Below, in pieces: positions 29,898 to 38,602 of a stretch of DNA of 64,000 nt (positions within the stretch are counted from its first letter, which is position 1; each line of letters opens with the position of its first letter). Origin of the DNA: Amycolatopsis xylanica (GTDB taxonomy: Bacteria; Actinomycetota; Actinomycetes; Mycobacteriales; Pseudonocardiaceae). The translations under genes and the position numbers were made by a program. The notes beneath the pieces are model-generated. The model ran no database searches, was not told the DNA's origin, and saw only the letters and a program-made list of their open reading frames with translations. Location: positions 1,116,001 through 1,180,000 of the forward strand of contig NZ_FNON01000001.1 of assembly GCF_900107045.1 (NCBI RefSeq), given 5' to 3'.

Positions 29898-31079
29898 TCA
29901 TCGGATGAGACGCACCGGTAGCTCGCGCACACCCCAGGTGAAGTTCGACGCCGTGAACTTCGGCTCGCCGATCAGCTCGATCGCGCCGACCCGCGCGACG
30001 AGTTCCTCGAGGAAGATCGAGACCTCCATCCGCGCCAGGCGGGTGCCGAGGCACTGATGCCTGCCGCCACCGAACGCGAGATGGCGGTTCGGTGTCCGGC
30101 CGAGGTCGAACCGGTCCGCGTCGGGGAACGCCTTCTCGTCACGGTTGGCCGAAACGTTCCAGACGGTGACGCGGTCGCCCTCGCCGATGTCCGTGCCGCC
30201 GATGCGGGTCGCGGCCATCGCCGTGCGGAGCACGTGGACGCCGGGCGTGGTCCAGCGCATGACCTCCTCGACGGCCGACGGCAGCAGCGCGGGGCCGCTC
30301 TGCCGTAGTCGCGTCCACTGGTCCGGGTGCTCGAGGAACGCGAGCACCGCGCCCGCCGCGGAATACCGGGTGGTCTCGTTGCCGCCCGCCAGCACGCCGT
30401 TGCAGTTGACGACGATCTCCTCGTCGGTGAGCGGCCGCTTCCCGCCGGGCGCCGAGCGCTGATCGTGCGCGATGCGGCTGACGAAGTCGTCGCCGGGGTT
30501 CGCCCGGCGCTCCGAGACCAACTCGGTGAAGTACAAGAAGATCTCCGCGTGCGCGCAGAGCCTGGCCTCCTCGTCCTCCCCTTCGAAGGCGGCGTTCATC
30601 GTGCCGCCGAGCCAGTCCCACTCCTCGCGGGGCACGCCCATCAGCGCGCACACCACCCGCGTCGGCAGCCGCCTCGCGACCTCGACCAGGTCGACCTCGC
30701 CCGCGGCGACGGCCTCGTCGAGCAGCGTGTGGACGATCCCGCGCGTGAGCGCCTCGGCGTGCGGGATCTCGCTCGGCGCGAAGGCCTTGGACAGCACCTT
30801 CTTGAGCTGCGTGTGGTCCGGCGCGTCCGAGACGATCAGCATCCGCTGGGTCACCGCGGCCACGGCGTCGGGGTTCGTGCCGATCCGCATCCCGAACCGG
30901 GAGCTGAACACCTCCGAGGCGTGGTACACGCTGAGCGCGTCGTCGTAGCGGGTGACCGCCCAGAAGCCGCCGCCGTCGGGGTGCGGGTGCCAGTGGACCG
31001 GGTCGTTTTCGCGCAACCAGGCCAGATGGGTGAGGAAGCCCGTGTCCGCGAAGGACAGATCGTCGGTCAGATCGAGCAC
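29898..31079 (-). CDS. Cytochrome P450 of a carrier-bound hydroxylation cassette
   Basis: 393-residue bacterial P450: I-helix AGGNETTR, K-helix EEVMRW and heme loop FGGGRHQCLG with Cys343. The GTG start at 31079 lies inside the thioesterase gene (13-bp overlap) behind GGGGAG. It is the last of an A-T / type II TE / P450 operon. In NovH-NovI, NikP1-NikQ and Ecm13-Ecm12 systems such a P450 beta-hydroxylates an amino acid held on the partner T domain. The same role is inferred here; position and substrate are not proven. Confidence 0.9.
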   Translation of the reverse strand: MLDLTDDLSFADTGFLTHLAWLRENDPVHWHPHPDGGGFWAVTRYDDALSVYHASEVFSSRFGMRIGTNPDAVAAVTQRMLIVSDAPDHTQLKKVLSKAFAPSEIPHAEALTRGIVHTLLDEAVAAGEVDLVEVARRLPTRVVCALMGVPREEWDWLGGTMNAAFEGEDEEARLCAHAEIFLYFTELVSERRANPGDDFVSRIAHDQRSAPGGKRPLTDEEIVVNCNGVLAGGNETTRYSAAGAVLAFLEHPDQWTRLRQSGPALLPSAVEEVMRWTTPGVHVLRTAMAATRIGGTDIGEGDRVTVWNVSANRDEKAFPDADRFDLGRTPNRHLAFGGGRHQCLGTRLARMEVSIFLEELVARVGAIELIGEPKFTASNFTWGVRELPVRLIR

Positions 31080-31804
31080 AGCAGGCTCCCCAGCAGCGGC
31101 AATGTCAGCGGAACCTGTTCGGTGCTGAACAGATGACCGCCGGGGAACTGGCGCCTGGTGAACTCGGCGGTCGTGTAGCGGCTCCACTCGTCCAGATGCC
31201 GTGACGTGACGATCTCGTCGGTCTCGCCGCCCCACGCGTGGATCGGCGACGGCACCGCGACCTCGTCGGGCGTGACGAAAGTGGACACCAGCCGCGCGTC
31301 GCGGCGCAGGATGTCCAGCACGAACTCGCGGCTTTCCTCGTCGAGGTCCTCCATGCCGACCTGGCCCGCGTCGAGCAGCCGGTTGAGCGCGTTGTCGTCG
31401 CGGCGCAGATGCTCGGTGACCGCCCACAGATGCGGTGGCTCGCAGGCCGCGATGACCAAAGCGGACGGTGCGCGGTCCTTGAGGCCCAGCCGTCGGGTCA
31501 GTTCGTAGCCGAACAGCCCGCCGAAGCTCTCCCCGAACACCACCAGCGGCTGGTCGGGAGCCGTCAGCGCGAGAATCTCGTCGACCACCTGGGCGGCGGC
31601 CTCGTCCATTGAGGAGGGATGCGGCTGGGACCACCGGTGTTCGCGACCGGGCAGCTGCACGCCGACCACCGAGACGGCGTCGCCGAGCTTGTCCTGCCAT
31701 GGCCGGTAGCGCCCGCAGCCCGCGCCCGCGTGGGGGAGGCACAGCAGCGTCGGCCGGTCCGACGCCTTCGGATGCCAGGTGACGAGCCAGGATTCGGGGT
31801 TCAC
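31067..31804 (-). CDS. Type II (alpha/beta-hydrolase) thioesterase
   Basis: 245 residues of the GrsT/TycF group: LCLPHAGAGCGRYRPW, QLPGREHR, nucleophile elbow GESFGG (Ser93) and catalytic histidine in FPGGHLF (His224). The GTG start overlaps the A-T stop (GTGA). Either it edits miscarged carrier domains, or, as in Ecm14/NikP2-type cassettes, it releases the hydroxylated amino acid from the stand-alone T domain. It is not fused to an NRPS and lies 13 kb from the main assembly line. Confidence 0.9.
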   Translation of the reverse strand: MNPESWLVTWHPKASDRPTLLCLPHAGAGCGRYRPWQDKLGDAVSVVGVQLPGREHRWSQPHPSSMDEAAAQVVDEILALTAPDQPLVVFGESFGGLFGYELTRRLGLKDRAPSALVIAACEPPHLWAVTEHLRRDDNALNRLLDAGQVGMEDLDEESREFVLDILRRDARLVSTFVTPDEVAVPSPIHAWGGETDEIVTSRHLDEWSRYTTAEFTRRQFPGGHLFSTEQVPLTLPLLGSLLCSI

Positions 31805-33555
31805 GAGGCCACCTCCGCGGTGGCGCGGCGGTCGAGTTCCTCGGCCAGCAGCGCCGGGGTCGGGTTCGCCAGCAACACCGGGATCGACAGCTTGAGCCCG
31901 GTCGACTGCCGCAACGCCGCGACGATCCGTGCGGCGAGCAGCGAGTGGCCGCCCAGCTCGAAGAAGTCCGCGTCGACGTCGGTGATCGAGTGATCGAGTA
32001 GCTCGCTCCAGACCGCGCAGACCTCGGTTTCGCGCGGAGTGCCCGGCGCGCGGCCGGTGAACTGCCGCGCGGCGGCGGCCGCACGGGCGAGTTCGGCGCG
32101 ATCGACCTTGCCGTTGGTGGTCAACGGGAGTGCGGGCACGAAGTCGACCACCGACGGGACCATGTGCTCCGGGAGCCGCGCGCGGCAGTGCTCGCGGATG
32201 AGCGCGTTGCCCTTGGTCAGGTCATGGCCGTCCGCGACCGTGACGGCCAGCCCGACGGTCTCGCCCGATTCGAGCACGAACGCGGCGGCCGCGGTGACGG
32301 CCGGTAGCTCGGCGGCGACCTGTTCGATCTCGGCGAGTTCGATGCGGAACCCCCGCACCTTCACCTGTTCGTCGCAGCGTCCGGCGAACTCGAGCTGACC
32401 ATCCTCTCTGGCCACCACGAGATCGCCGGTGCGATAGAAACGCTCGCCGCCGATCCGGACGAATCGCTCCGCGGTCAAGTCCGGAAGATTCCGGTAGCCC
32501 AGCGCGACGCCGTCACCGCCGATGTACAGCTCACCGATTGTGTTGGCGGGCACCGGTTTCCCGTTGTCGTCGAGCACACGGACGGAGTAGCCGGGCAGTG
32601 GAGTTCCGATGGTCGAGACATCATCGCCACGCGCGGTATCGGACCACGTGGCCGCGATCGTCGTTTCGGTAGGCCCGTAGACATTGAGCACACGATGGCG
32701 TTCGGAAAGCCGGTCGGCGAGTGCTTTCGGGCATCTTTCCCCGGCGATGACGACTACTTCCACGCTGGTCAGAGCGTCAATACAGGGTGCTATCAACGAC
32801 GGCGTCAGTGACACCGTGCGCGGGCCGATCGCGGTGATCCGGGCGGCGAGGTCGACAGCCTCGCCGTCGTCGGCGTGCATGTCTGCGATCGCCGTGCCCT
32901 GACCGTGCAACAAGTGCAGAAAAGTGCACCAAAGCCACCCGTCGAAAGCAGGAGAAAGCGGATTCAGTCCCATTCCTCCGGGGGTGAGACCAATCGTGCA
33001 CAGCGCGTCGAGAAATACGCCCAGGCCCGCGTAGCTGATTTCCACGCCCTTGGGCTTGCCGCTGGTGCCGGAGGTGTAGATGACGTAGGCGCAACTGTCC
33101 CGCTCAGCGAGAACGGGATTTCCCGAAACGGGTTTCGCCGCGGTTTCCGGGTCGATTACCGGCAGCTGGGACGAGGCGGCGAATGGGGGAACGCCGTGCG
33201 CCAGCAGCACCTCGGCGCGGGCGTCTTCGAGTAGGTAGGCGATGCGCTCGGCCGGGTTCCGGTCGTCGATCGGGACGGCGGTGGCACCCAGCCACCAGAC
33301 CGCGAGCAGCGACGACGCGGCCAGCCGGGACCGGCCGGTTGTCACCGCGACAACAGTTTCCTTGCCGACGCCGGCTCGTGCCAGCGCCGTGACGATCGAT
33401 CGCGTTCGCAGCGCGAGACCGTGAAAATCGAGCGACCCGTCGGGTGCGGCGAAGGCCGGCGCGGTGGGTGTCCGGCTGGACCAGTGGTCCACCGCGCCGA
33501 AGAGTCTGGACACTCCGGGGTCGTCCTGGCTTGTGGGCAGGGCGGCGTGAGTCAT
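31801..33555 (-). CDS. Stand-alone A-T didomain (amino-acid loading protein)
   Basis: 584 residues: adenylation domain (YTSGTSGKPKG, VYGPTETT, YRTGDLV, TNGKVDR with the A10 lysine present) and a T domain with phosphopantetheine serine in LGGHS (Ser538). No C or E domain. Pocket read by eye: D-G-W-S-V-A-V-I-A-K; the D-G-W start is shared with some tryptophan-type codes, but I give no firm substrate. ATG 33555 is preferred to a GTG six codons earlier because AGGAAA lies just before it. It forms a coupled operon with the type II TE and P450, so it most likely presents an aminoacyl thioester for oxidation. Confidence 0.92.
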   Translation of the reverse strand: MTHAALPTSQDDPGVSRLFGAVDHWSSRTPTAPAFAAPDGSLDFHGLALRTRSIVTALARAGVGKETVVAVTTGRSRLAASSLLAVWWLGATAVPIDDRNPAERIAYLLEDARAEVLLAHGVPPFAASSQLPVIDPETAAKPVSGNPVLAERDSCAYVIYTSGTSGKPKGVEISYAGLGVFLDALCTIGLTPGGMGLNPLSPAFDGWLWCTFLHLLHGQGTAIADMHADDGEAVDLAARITAIGPRTVSLTPSLIAPCIDALTSVEVVVIAGERCPKALADRLSERHRVLNVYGPTETTIAATWSDTARGDDVSTIGTPLPGYSVRVLDDNGKPVPANTIGELYIGGDGVALGYRNLPDLTAERFVRIGGERFYRTGDLVVAREDGQLEFAGRCDEQVKVRGFRIELAEIEQVAAELPAVTAAAAFVLESGETVGLAVTVADGHDLTKGNALIREHCRARLPEHMVPSVVDFVPALPLTTNGKVDRAELARAAAAARQFTGRAPGTPRETEVCAVWSELLDHSITDVDADFFELGGHSLLAARIVAALRQSTGLKLSIPVLLANPTPALLAEELDRRATAEVAS

Positions 33556-33597
33556 TCCGTTTCCTGTTCTCACCTGGGGTTTGCCGACAAATGACTG

Positions 33598-33636
33598 AAG
33601 GCGCTGCTTTCGCCCCCAAAATGCGAGCAGCGCCTT
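33598..33636 (-). promoter_or_regulatory. Leader stem-loop upstream of the A-T gene
   Basis: Perfect 11-bp arms AAGGCGCTGCT (33598-33608) and AGCAGCGCCTT (33626-33636), 43 bp before the A-T start on the transcribed leader. It could be an attenuator or mRNA stabilizer. No T-tract follows. Confidence 0.45.
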
Positions 33637-33706
33637 GATCGAGCGTTGAACGGCGTCAAACTACGTGCATTCCCGCTGACAGGCAACGGGCTGGCGAGAA
33701 TTTCCT

Positions 33707-33771
33707 GTGAGCGCTGATCATCGCTCACCCGTTCAAGGTAACTACTCCACTTGGGTGAGGAGTACTGTCAA
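33707..33771 (-). promoter_or_regulatory. Probable promoter/operator of the A-T/TE/P450 operon
   Basis: On the minus strand TTGACA (33771-33766) is a perfect -35 word. The matching -10 is uncertain (GAGTAG or GTAGTT, 18-20 bp spacing). Downstream lies a perfect 7-bp dyad GTGAGCG / CGCTCAC (33707-33713, 33722-33728), a possible operator. The whole gap 33556-34044 is noncoding and also carries the opposite-strand promoter at 33917-33945. Confidence 0.4.
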
Positions 33772-33916
33772 CGGACGGACTAATCGTTAAATGTCGATTT
33801 ATGTCTCGCTGTCAGGCGTGATTTCCGGCCGGAAATGTGGTCTTTTGGCAGTAGCGCCGAGTTCGCCTGCTCATTTCGAAATAATATGACGAACCATGAT
33901 CGCCGGTCGTTAACTC

Positions 33917-33953
33917 TTGACGAGAGTGTCACTCGCCGGTATGGTCTAGACCA
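33917..33953 (+). promoter_or_regulatory. Promoter with DasR-type operator for the AA10 gene
   Basis: -35 TTGACG (33917-33922), 17-bp spacer, -10 TATGGT (33940-33945). The perfect palindrome TGGTCTAGACCA (33942-33953) overlaps the -10. This equals the core of the Streptomyces DasR responsive element, which represses chitin and N-acetylglucosamine genes. Position over the -10 fits repression. Confidence 0.75.
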
Positions 33954-34044
33954 CATCGGTTGGATCCAGATGAAGTGGTCTCCGGTGCCCGTCTCAGATC
34001 CGCCCACTGGGAACCACAGCTGAAGGATGTGGAATGGAGCTGAT

Positions 34045-34563
34045 ATGAGTCTCAAACGCAAACTCACCGCCGCTGCCTTCGGTGCCGGCATCGTTCCATT
34101 GCTCATGGTGGCCGTACCGTCGGCGCCCGCCTTCGCGCACGGCTACATCTCTTCACCGCCGAGCAGGCAGGCCCAATGTGCTGCCGGAACACCGAAGTGC
34201 GGTGAGATCAAGTACGAACCGCAGAGCGTCGAAGGCCCCAAGGGCCTGCGCAGTTGCAGTGGTGGCAACGCGCGCTTCGCCGAGCTCGACGACAACAACA
34301 AGGGCTGGAAGGTCACGAGCGTCGGCCAGTCGGTCACCTTCACGTGGAAGCTGACCGCCGCGCACCGCACGAGCACCTGGGAGTACTACGTCGGCGGCAA
34401 GCGCGTCGGCCTGGTCAACGACAACAACCAGGTTCCGCCGAAAACCGTTTCGCACAAGGTGAACATGGGTGGCGTCAAGGGTAAGCAGAAGCTGCTCGCC
34501 ATCTGGAACATCGCTGACACGGCCAACGCGTTCTACGCCTGCGTCGACCTGAACATCAGCTGA
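34045..34563 (+). CDS. Secreted AA10 lytic polysaccharide monooxygenase / chitin-binding protein
   Basis: 172 residues. The signal peptide ends ...APAFA before His32, which becomes the N-terminal copper ligand (HGYISSPPSR). The second histidine-brace ligand is His107 in TAAHRTSTW. Cysteines and the WEYYV segment fit single-domain AA10 enzymes that oxidatively cleave chitin or cellulose. ATG 34045 (behind GGAG) is chosen because it starts the signal peptide. The DasR-type operator upstream points to chitin as substrate. Its 3' end overlaps the end of the convergent AfsR-like gene by 8 bp. Confidence 0.93.
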   Translation: MSLKRKLTAAAFGAGIVPLLMVAVPSAPAFAHGYISSPPSRQAQCAAGTPKCGEIKYEPQSVEGPKGLRSCSGGNARFAELDDNNKGWKVTSVGQSVTFTWKLTAAHRTSTWEYYVGGKRVGLVNDNNQVPPKTVSHKVNMGGVKGKQKLLAIWNIADTANAFYACVDLNIS

Positions 34564-37500
34564 CCGCCCGCACGGACCCGGCGGAGCCCTCGAAGGTTTC
34601 GCTGGGCCGTGCGAGTTCCGCACGTGCTTGGTCGGGAGCCAGCTTCCGGCCCAGCTCGAATTGCGAGCCGTACTCGTTCTCGCCGAGGTTTTCCCTTGCG
34701 GTGGCGGCGATCCGGTCGATGTCACCGTGTTCCGCCGCGGGCAACGGCGCCCCGACGGACTCACGTGCCGCATGAGCCGCGCCGAGCAGGCGTGCGGCCT
34801 GTGCGTGTTCGCCGGCGAGCGCCTGCGCGCCCGCCATTCCCTCCAACGCCAACGCCTGCGCGCGGAGATCGCCGGTCGCGCGTGCGGCGGCGAAACCTTC
34901 CAGCTGCAACGACATCGCGGCGCCGGGGAGGCCGCGCAGTTCGGCGATGAACCCGAGTTCCGCCATGATCAACGCGACACCGAGGTCGCCGTCGATCTCG
35001 CGGCACCAGTCGAGCCACGCACGGAGATGGGCTTCCGCGCGGTCGAGTTCGCCCTGCCTGCGCGCGGTGAGCCCGAGCCCGACTTCGGCGAATTGGATGC
35101 CACGCTTGTGCGCGTGCTCGGTGGCGATGTGCATCGCGCGGCGATGCAGTTTCTCGGCTCGGTCATAGTCGCCGGTGAGCAGCGCGATGCGGCCGAGTCC
35201 TGACAGCTCGTACGACATCTCGATGCGCAGCCCCAGTTCTTCGGCGCTGCGCAGGCCTTCTCGGTGCAGACGGGCCGCCCGTTCGTAGTCGCCCTCGATC
35301 TCGGCGAGAGAGCTGAGCACGTCGGCCGCTTTGAGCTGACCCCAGCGATCGCCGAGTCTGCGAAACGCCGCGAGACTCTGCTCGCCGTCCCGTTCGGCCG
35401 ACGCGAGATCCCCGCGCGGGCGTGCCTGCGCGGCCCGCGTGCTGAGCGCCGCGGCGACGCCCCAGTCGTCCCCGAGCGCACGGAACCGGCTCAGCGCCTG
35501 GTCGAGAAGTTCCTCGTGGGCGGCGAGATCGCCGGAGCCGAGAAGTCCGGCGCTGAGGAACCATTCCGCCCGCGCTTGCCCGGCGGGGTCATTGATTTCG
35601 TCGAACAACGCGAGTGCTCGGCGTGCTTGGTCGTTGAGATCGCCGCCATCACCGAGCAGGATCGCGAACCCGGCTTGCCAAGCGGAGACGCGGGCTTTCA
35701 ACGCGGGCGGGGCTTCACCGGGCGCCGCGAGCGCGGCGGTGAGAGAGCGGTGGCCTTCGCTGAGCTTGCCGCGCAGATACCAGTACCAGGCGAGCGCGTC
35801 AGCCAGCCTGAGTGCGTCGGCGGCGTCGGCATTCTCGAGCGCGGAGCGGAAGTTGGCCGATTCGACGTCGAGGCGATCCAGCCACTGGCGCTGCTCGTGA
35901 CCTCGCAGCCGGGCTCGTTCGGCGAGTTCGAGGTAGAAGCGGCGGTGTCCACTGAGGACTTCGTCGAATTCCCCGGATTCATGCAGCCGCTCGATGCTGT
36001 ACGCGCCGACTGATTCGAGGAGCCGATAACGCGGCCCTTCGGTGACCACGACCAGCGACCGGTCCACGAGCCGTGCCAGTACGTCGATTTCGCCGCCACA
36101 GACGGTCTCGACGGCTTCGAGGCCCGCGCTTTCCGGGTGAATGGCCAATCGTCGCAATAGCGCCCGCTCGGGTTCGCCCAGCAGCTCCCAGCTCCAGTCG
36201 ATCATCGCGCGCAGCGTCTGGTGGCGAGGCGGGGTGCCGCGATTTCCGGCGGCGAGCAGCCGGAACCGATCGTCGAGCCGGGCGAGCAATTCGGCCGCGC
36301 CAAGCGTCCGGACCCGCGTGGCGGCGAGTTCGAGCGCGAGGGGCAGGCCGTCCAGCCGTCGGCAGATCGCGGCGACGGTCTGTTCATCGAAAGCGAACCC
36401 AGGGCCAGCCCGATCGGTGAACAACCTCACGGCACTGGCCTCGTCGAGCGGCGGAACCACCCACACGGCTTCGCCCGCCAGCCTGAGTGCCTCCTGGCTG
36501 GTGGCCAGGACGCGCAGCCGAGGCGCCGCGGCCAGCAGCCGACCGGTGAGGTCCGCGACCTCCTCGACGACCTGCTCGCAGTTGTCGAAGACGAGAAGGA
36601 CGTTCTTGTCCCGCACGGCTTCCGTCAGCTGATCTCGCAGCGAGCCGGACGCCGGCGCCTCCCGGATGCCGAGCGCGTCCGCCACTGCGTCGGTGACATG
36701 CCTGTCGAGCCCGGCCAGCTCGATGAGCCGGGCGCCGTCGGTGAAGCGGGCCTCGGCCGCTCGCGCGAGTTCGAGCGCGAGCCTGGTCTTCCCGACCCCG
36801 CCTGGCCCGGTGAGGGTGACCAGCCTGGCTTCGGCGAGCAGCGCGCGAAGGTCCTCGACCGCGGCGGCGCGGCCGACCAGCTCGCTCAGCGGAGCGGGCA
36901 GGGTGCTGCGAGGGGACGGCGTGAGCGCCGGGTCTTGCTCGAGGATCGCTTGGTGCAGTGCGACGATCTCCGGCCCGGGATCCAAGCCGAGTTCCTCGGC
37001 GAGCTGGCGCTTGAGTTCGGCGAGGCTTTCGAGCGCCTCACTTTGACGTCCGGCCCGGTACAACGCGCGCACGTGGAGCGCGCGCAGGCGTTCTCTGAGC
37101 GGATGCCTGCGGACGAGATCGCTCAGTTCACCACCGACCGGCTCGCCGAGTTCGAGCTTCGCCTCGGCGAGATCTTCCAGCGCGGCCAGCCGTTCCTCTT
37201 CCAGCCGCTGGATGGCCTGCAGGGCGAACGGCTCGTCCGCGAAATCGGCCAGCGCCGGACCACGCCACAGCGCGAGCGCGTCGGCCAGCAGCGCGACCCG
37301 GCGGCGCGGCTCCTGATCCCGCGCCTCGGCCATGAGCTGCCGGAACCGGACGACATCGGCGGACTCCGCGCGCAGCAGGTAGCCCGGCGGCTGGTGCACG
37401 ACGAGCTCGCGCGCGCCAGGCTCGGCGGCCTCCAGCGTGCGGCGCAGCTGGGAGACCTTGGTCTGCAGGGTGTTGGCCGGGTTGCCGGGCGGGCGCTCGC

Positions 37501-37654
37501 CCCACAGGTCCTCGGCCAGCCGGTCGGCGGAAACCGGCGCGCCCTCGTGCAGGAGCAGGACCGCGAGGAGGGCGCGCACCTTCGCCTCGGGCACCCGCAC
37601 CGGGGTGCCTTCGGTGGTCCACACGGCCAGCGGCCCCAACACTCCGAAACGCAC
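34556..37654 (-). CDS. AfsR/SARP-like regulator with BTAD, NB-ARC and TPR regions
   Basis: 1032 residues from GTG 37654 (VRFGVLGPL, the usual beginning of this family). OmpR-type winged helix (~1-90), bacterial transcriptional activation domain (~95-240), P-loop NTPase with GPGGVGKT (~285) and VLLVFDNCEQ (Walker B), then a long C-terminal region of TPR-like repeats (GDYERAARLHREGL, GDYDRAEKLHRRAM, GELDRAEAHLRAWL). Such proteins activate secondary-metabolite or stress genes. It is divergent from the imine-reductase pair with only 75 bp between starts, so that pair is the nearest likely target. Control of the A-T/P450 cassette is possible but unsupported. Confidence 0.9.
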   Translation of the reverse strand: MRFGVLGPLAVWTTEGTPVRVPEAKVRALLAVLLLHEGAPVSADRLAEDLWGERPPGNPANTLQTKVSQLRRTLEAAEPGARELVVHQPPGYLLRAESADVVRFRQLMAEARDQEPRRRVALLADALALWRGPALADFADEPFALQAIQRLEEERLAALEDLAEAKLELGEPVGGELSDLVRRHPLRERLRALHVRALYRAGRQSEALESLAELKRQLAEELGLDPGPEIVALHQAILEQDPALTPSPRSTLPAPLSELVGRAAAVEDLRALLAEARLVTLTGPGGVGKTRLALELARAAEARFTDGARLIELAGLDRHVTDAVADALGIREAPASGSLRDQLTEAVRDKNVLLVFDNCEQVVEEVADLTGRLLAAAPRLRVLATSQEALRLAGEAVWVVPPLDEASAVRLFTDRAGPGFAFDEQTVAAICRRLDGLPLALELAATRVRTLGAAELLARLDDRFRLLAAGNRGTPPRHQTLRAMIDWSWELLGEPERALLRRLAIHPESAGLEAVETVCGGEIDVLARLVDRSLVVVTEGPRYRLLESVGAYSIERLHESGEFDEVLSGHRRFYLELAERARLRGHEQRQWLDRLDVESANFRSALENADAADALRLADALAWYWYLRGKLSEGHRSLTAALAAPGEAPPALKARVSAWQAGFAILLGDGGDLNDQARRALALFDEINDPAGQARAEWFLSAGLLGSGDLAAHEELLDQALSRFRALGDDWGVAAALSTRAAQARPRGDLASAERDGEQSLAAFRRLGDRWGQLKAADVLSSLAEIEGDYERAARLHREGLRSAEELGLRIEMSYELSGLGRIALLTGDYDRAEKLHRRAMHIATEHAHKRGIQFAEVGLGLTARRQGELDRAEAHLRAWLDWCREIDGDLGVALIMAELGFIAELRGLPGAAMSLQLEGFAAARATGDLRAQALALEGMAGAQALAGEHAQAARLLGAAHAARESVGAPLPAAEHGDIDRIAATARENLGENEYGSQFELGRKLAPDQARAELARPSETFEGSAGSVRAVS

Positions 37655-37729
37655 AAGATCGAACCTAGCGCGACCCACCGACAGTTTTCCGTGCGTGAAC
37701 CATGCGCGGGCTTCGCCAAGGTGGTCCCT

Positions 37730-38602
37730 GTGAAGGAAGAAACCACGAAAACCCAGGTCACAGTCCTGGGCCTGGGCGCGATGGGCGCCGCGTTGGCGTC
37801 CGCCCTGCTCGCCGCCGGTCACCCGGTGACGGTCTGGAACCGCTCCAAGCGCCCGGTCCCGCAGGGCGCGGTCCGAGCGTCGACCGTCTCCGCAGCCATC
37901 GAGGCGAGCCCGGTCGTGCTCGCCTGCCTGCTCGACCACCGTTCCGTCTACGACGCACTCGGCCCGTCCGCGGCCGCCTTGCGCGGGAAGGCGCTGGTCA
38001 ACGTCACCAGCGGCACCCCGGGCCACGCGCGCTCGCTGGCCGCGTGGGCTCTCGAAAGGGAGATCGACTACCTCGACGGCGGCATCATGGCCGTCCCGCC
38101 GATGATCGGCGGTCCCGGCGCGTTCGTGCTGTACAGCGGCTCGGAAGCGGTGTTCGACGCCTACCGGCCGGTGCTCGACACGCTCGCCGACAGCCGGTTC
38201 CTCGGTGCGGACCCCGGGATGGCGTCACTGCAGGACATCGCCTTGCTGAGCGCGATGTACGGCCAGTTCATGGGCATCCTGCACGCCTTCGCGCTGGTCG
38301 GCTCGGCGGGCGTGCCCGCGACGGAGTTCGCGCCGATGCTGAGCGGCTGGCTGACGGCGATGGGCGGGTTCGTCGCGGAAGCGGCGTCGCAGATCGACAA
38401 GCGCGATTACTCGATCGACGTCGTGTCCAATCTGGCCATGCAGGCGGCGGGCTACCCGCACCTGCTGGAAGCGGCGGTCGAGCAGGGAGTCAGCCCCGCG
38501 CTGCTGGCTCCCTTGGAGCCGCTCTTGAACCAGCGGCTCGCCGATGGCCATGGGGCCGAGGCGATCACCGGTGTCATCGAACTTCTTGGGGAGCAAAAGT
38601 GA
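37730..38602 (+). CDS. Imine reductase / beta-hydroxyacid dehydrogenase family protein 1
   Basis: 290 residues: N-terminal NADP-binding Rossmann motif VLGLGAMGAALASALLAAGH, GGIMAVPPMIGGPGAFVLYSG, and an all-helical C-terminal dimerization domain. The pattern fits actinobacterial imine reductases (IREDs) rather than 6-phosphogluconate dehydrogenase. GTG 37730 is chosen behind AAGG. The stop overlaps the second copy's start (GTGA). By my alignment the position aligning with Asp in the second protein's LDIF is Ser here, so the two may differ in chemistry. Confidence 0.85.
   Translation: MKEETTKTQVTVLGLGAMGAALASALLAAGHPVTVWNRSKRPVPQGAVRASTVSAAIEASPVVLACLLDHRSVYDALGPSAAALRGKALVNVTSGTPGHARSLAAWALEREIDYLDGGIMAVPPMIGGPGAFVLYSGSEAVFDAYRPVLDTLADSRFLGADPGMASLQDIALLSAMYGQFMGILHAFALVGSAGVPATEFAPMLSGWLTAMGGFVAEAASQIDKRDYSIDVVSNLAMQAAGYPHLLEAAVEQGVSPALLAPLEPLLNQRLADGHGAEAITGVIELLGEQK

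Noticed and set aside
31067..31804. Idea that this thioesterase is the releasing TE of the main NRPS
   Set aside because: It is a GrsT-type II TE in another operon; the PBP-type protein directly after the NRPS is the better release enzyme.
36221..37729. Upstream in-frame extension of the first imine reductase (opposite the AfsR-like gene)
   Set aside because: The extension is the antisense shadow of the NB-ARC/BTAD region; the family N-terminus begins just after GTG 37730.
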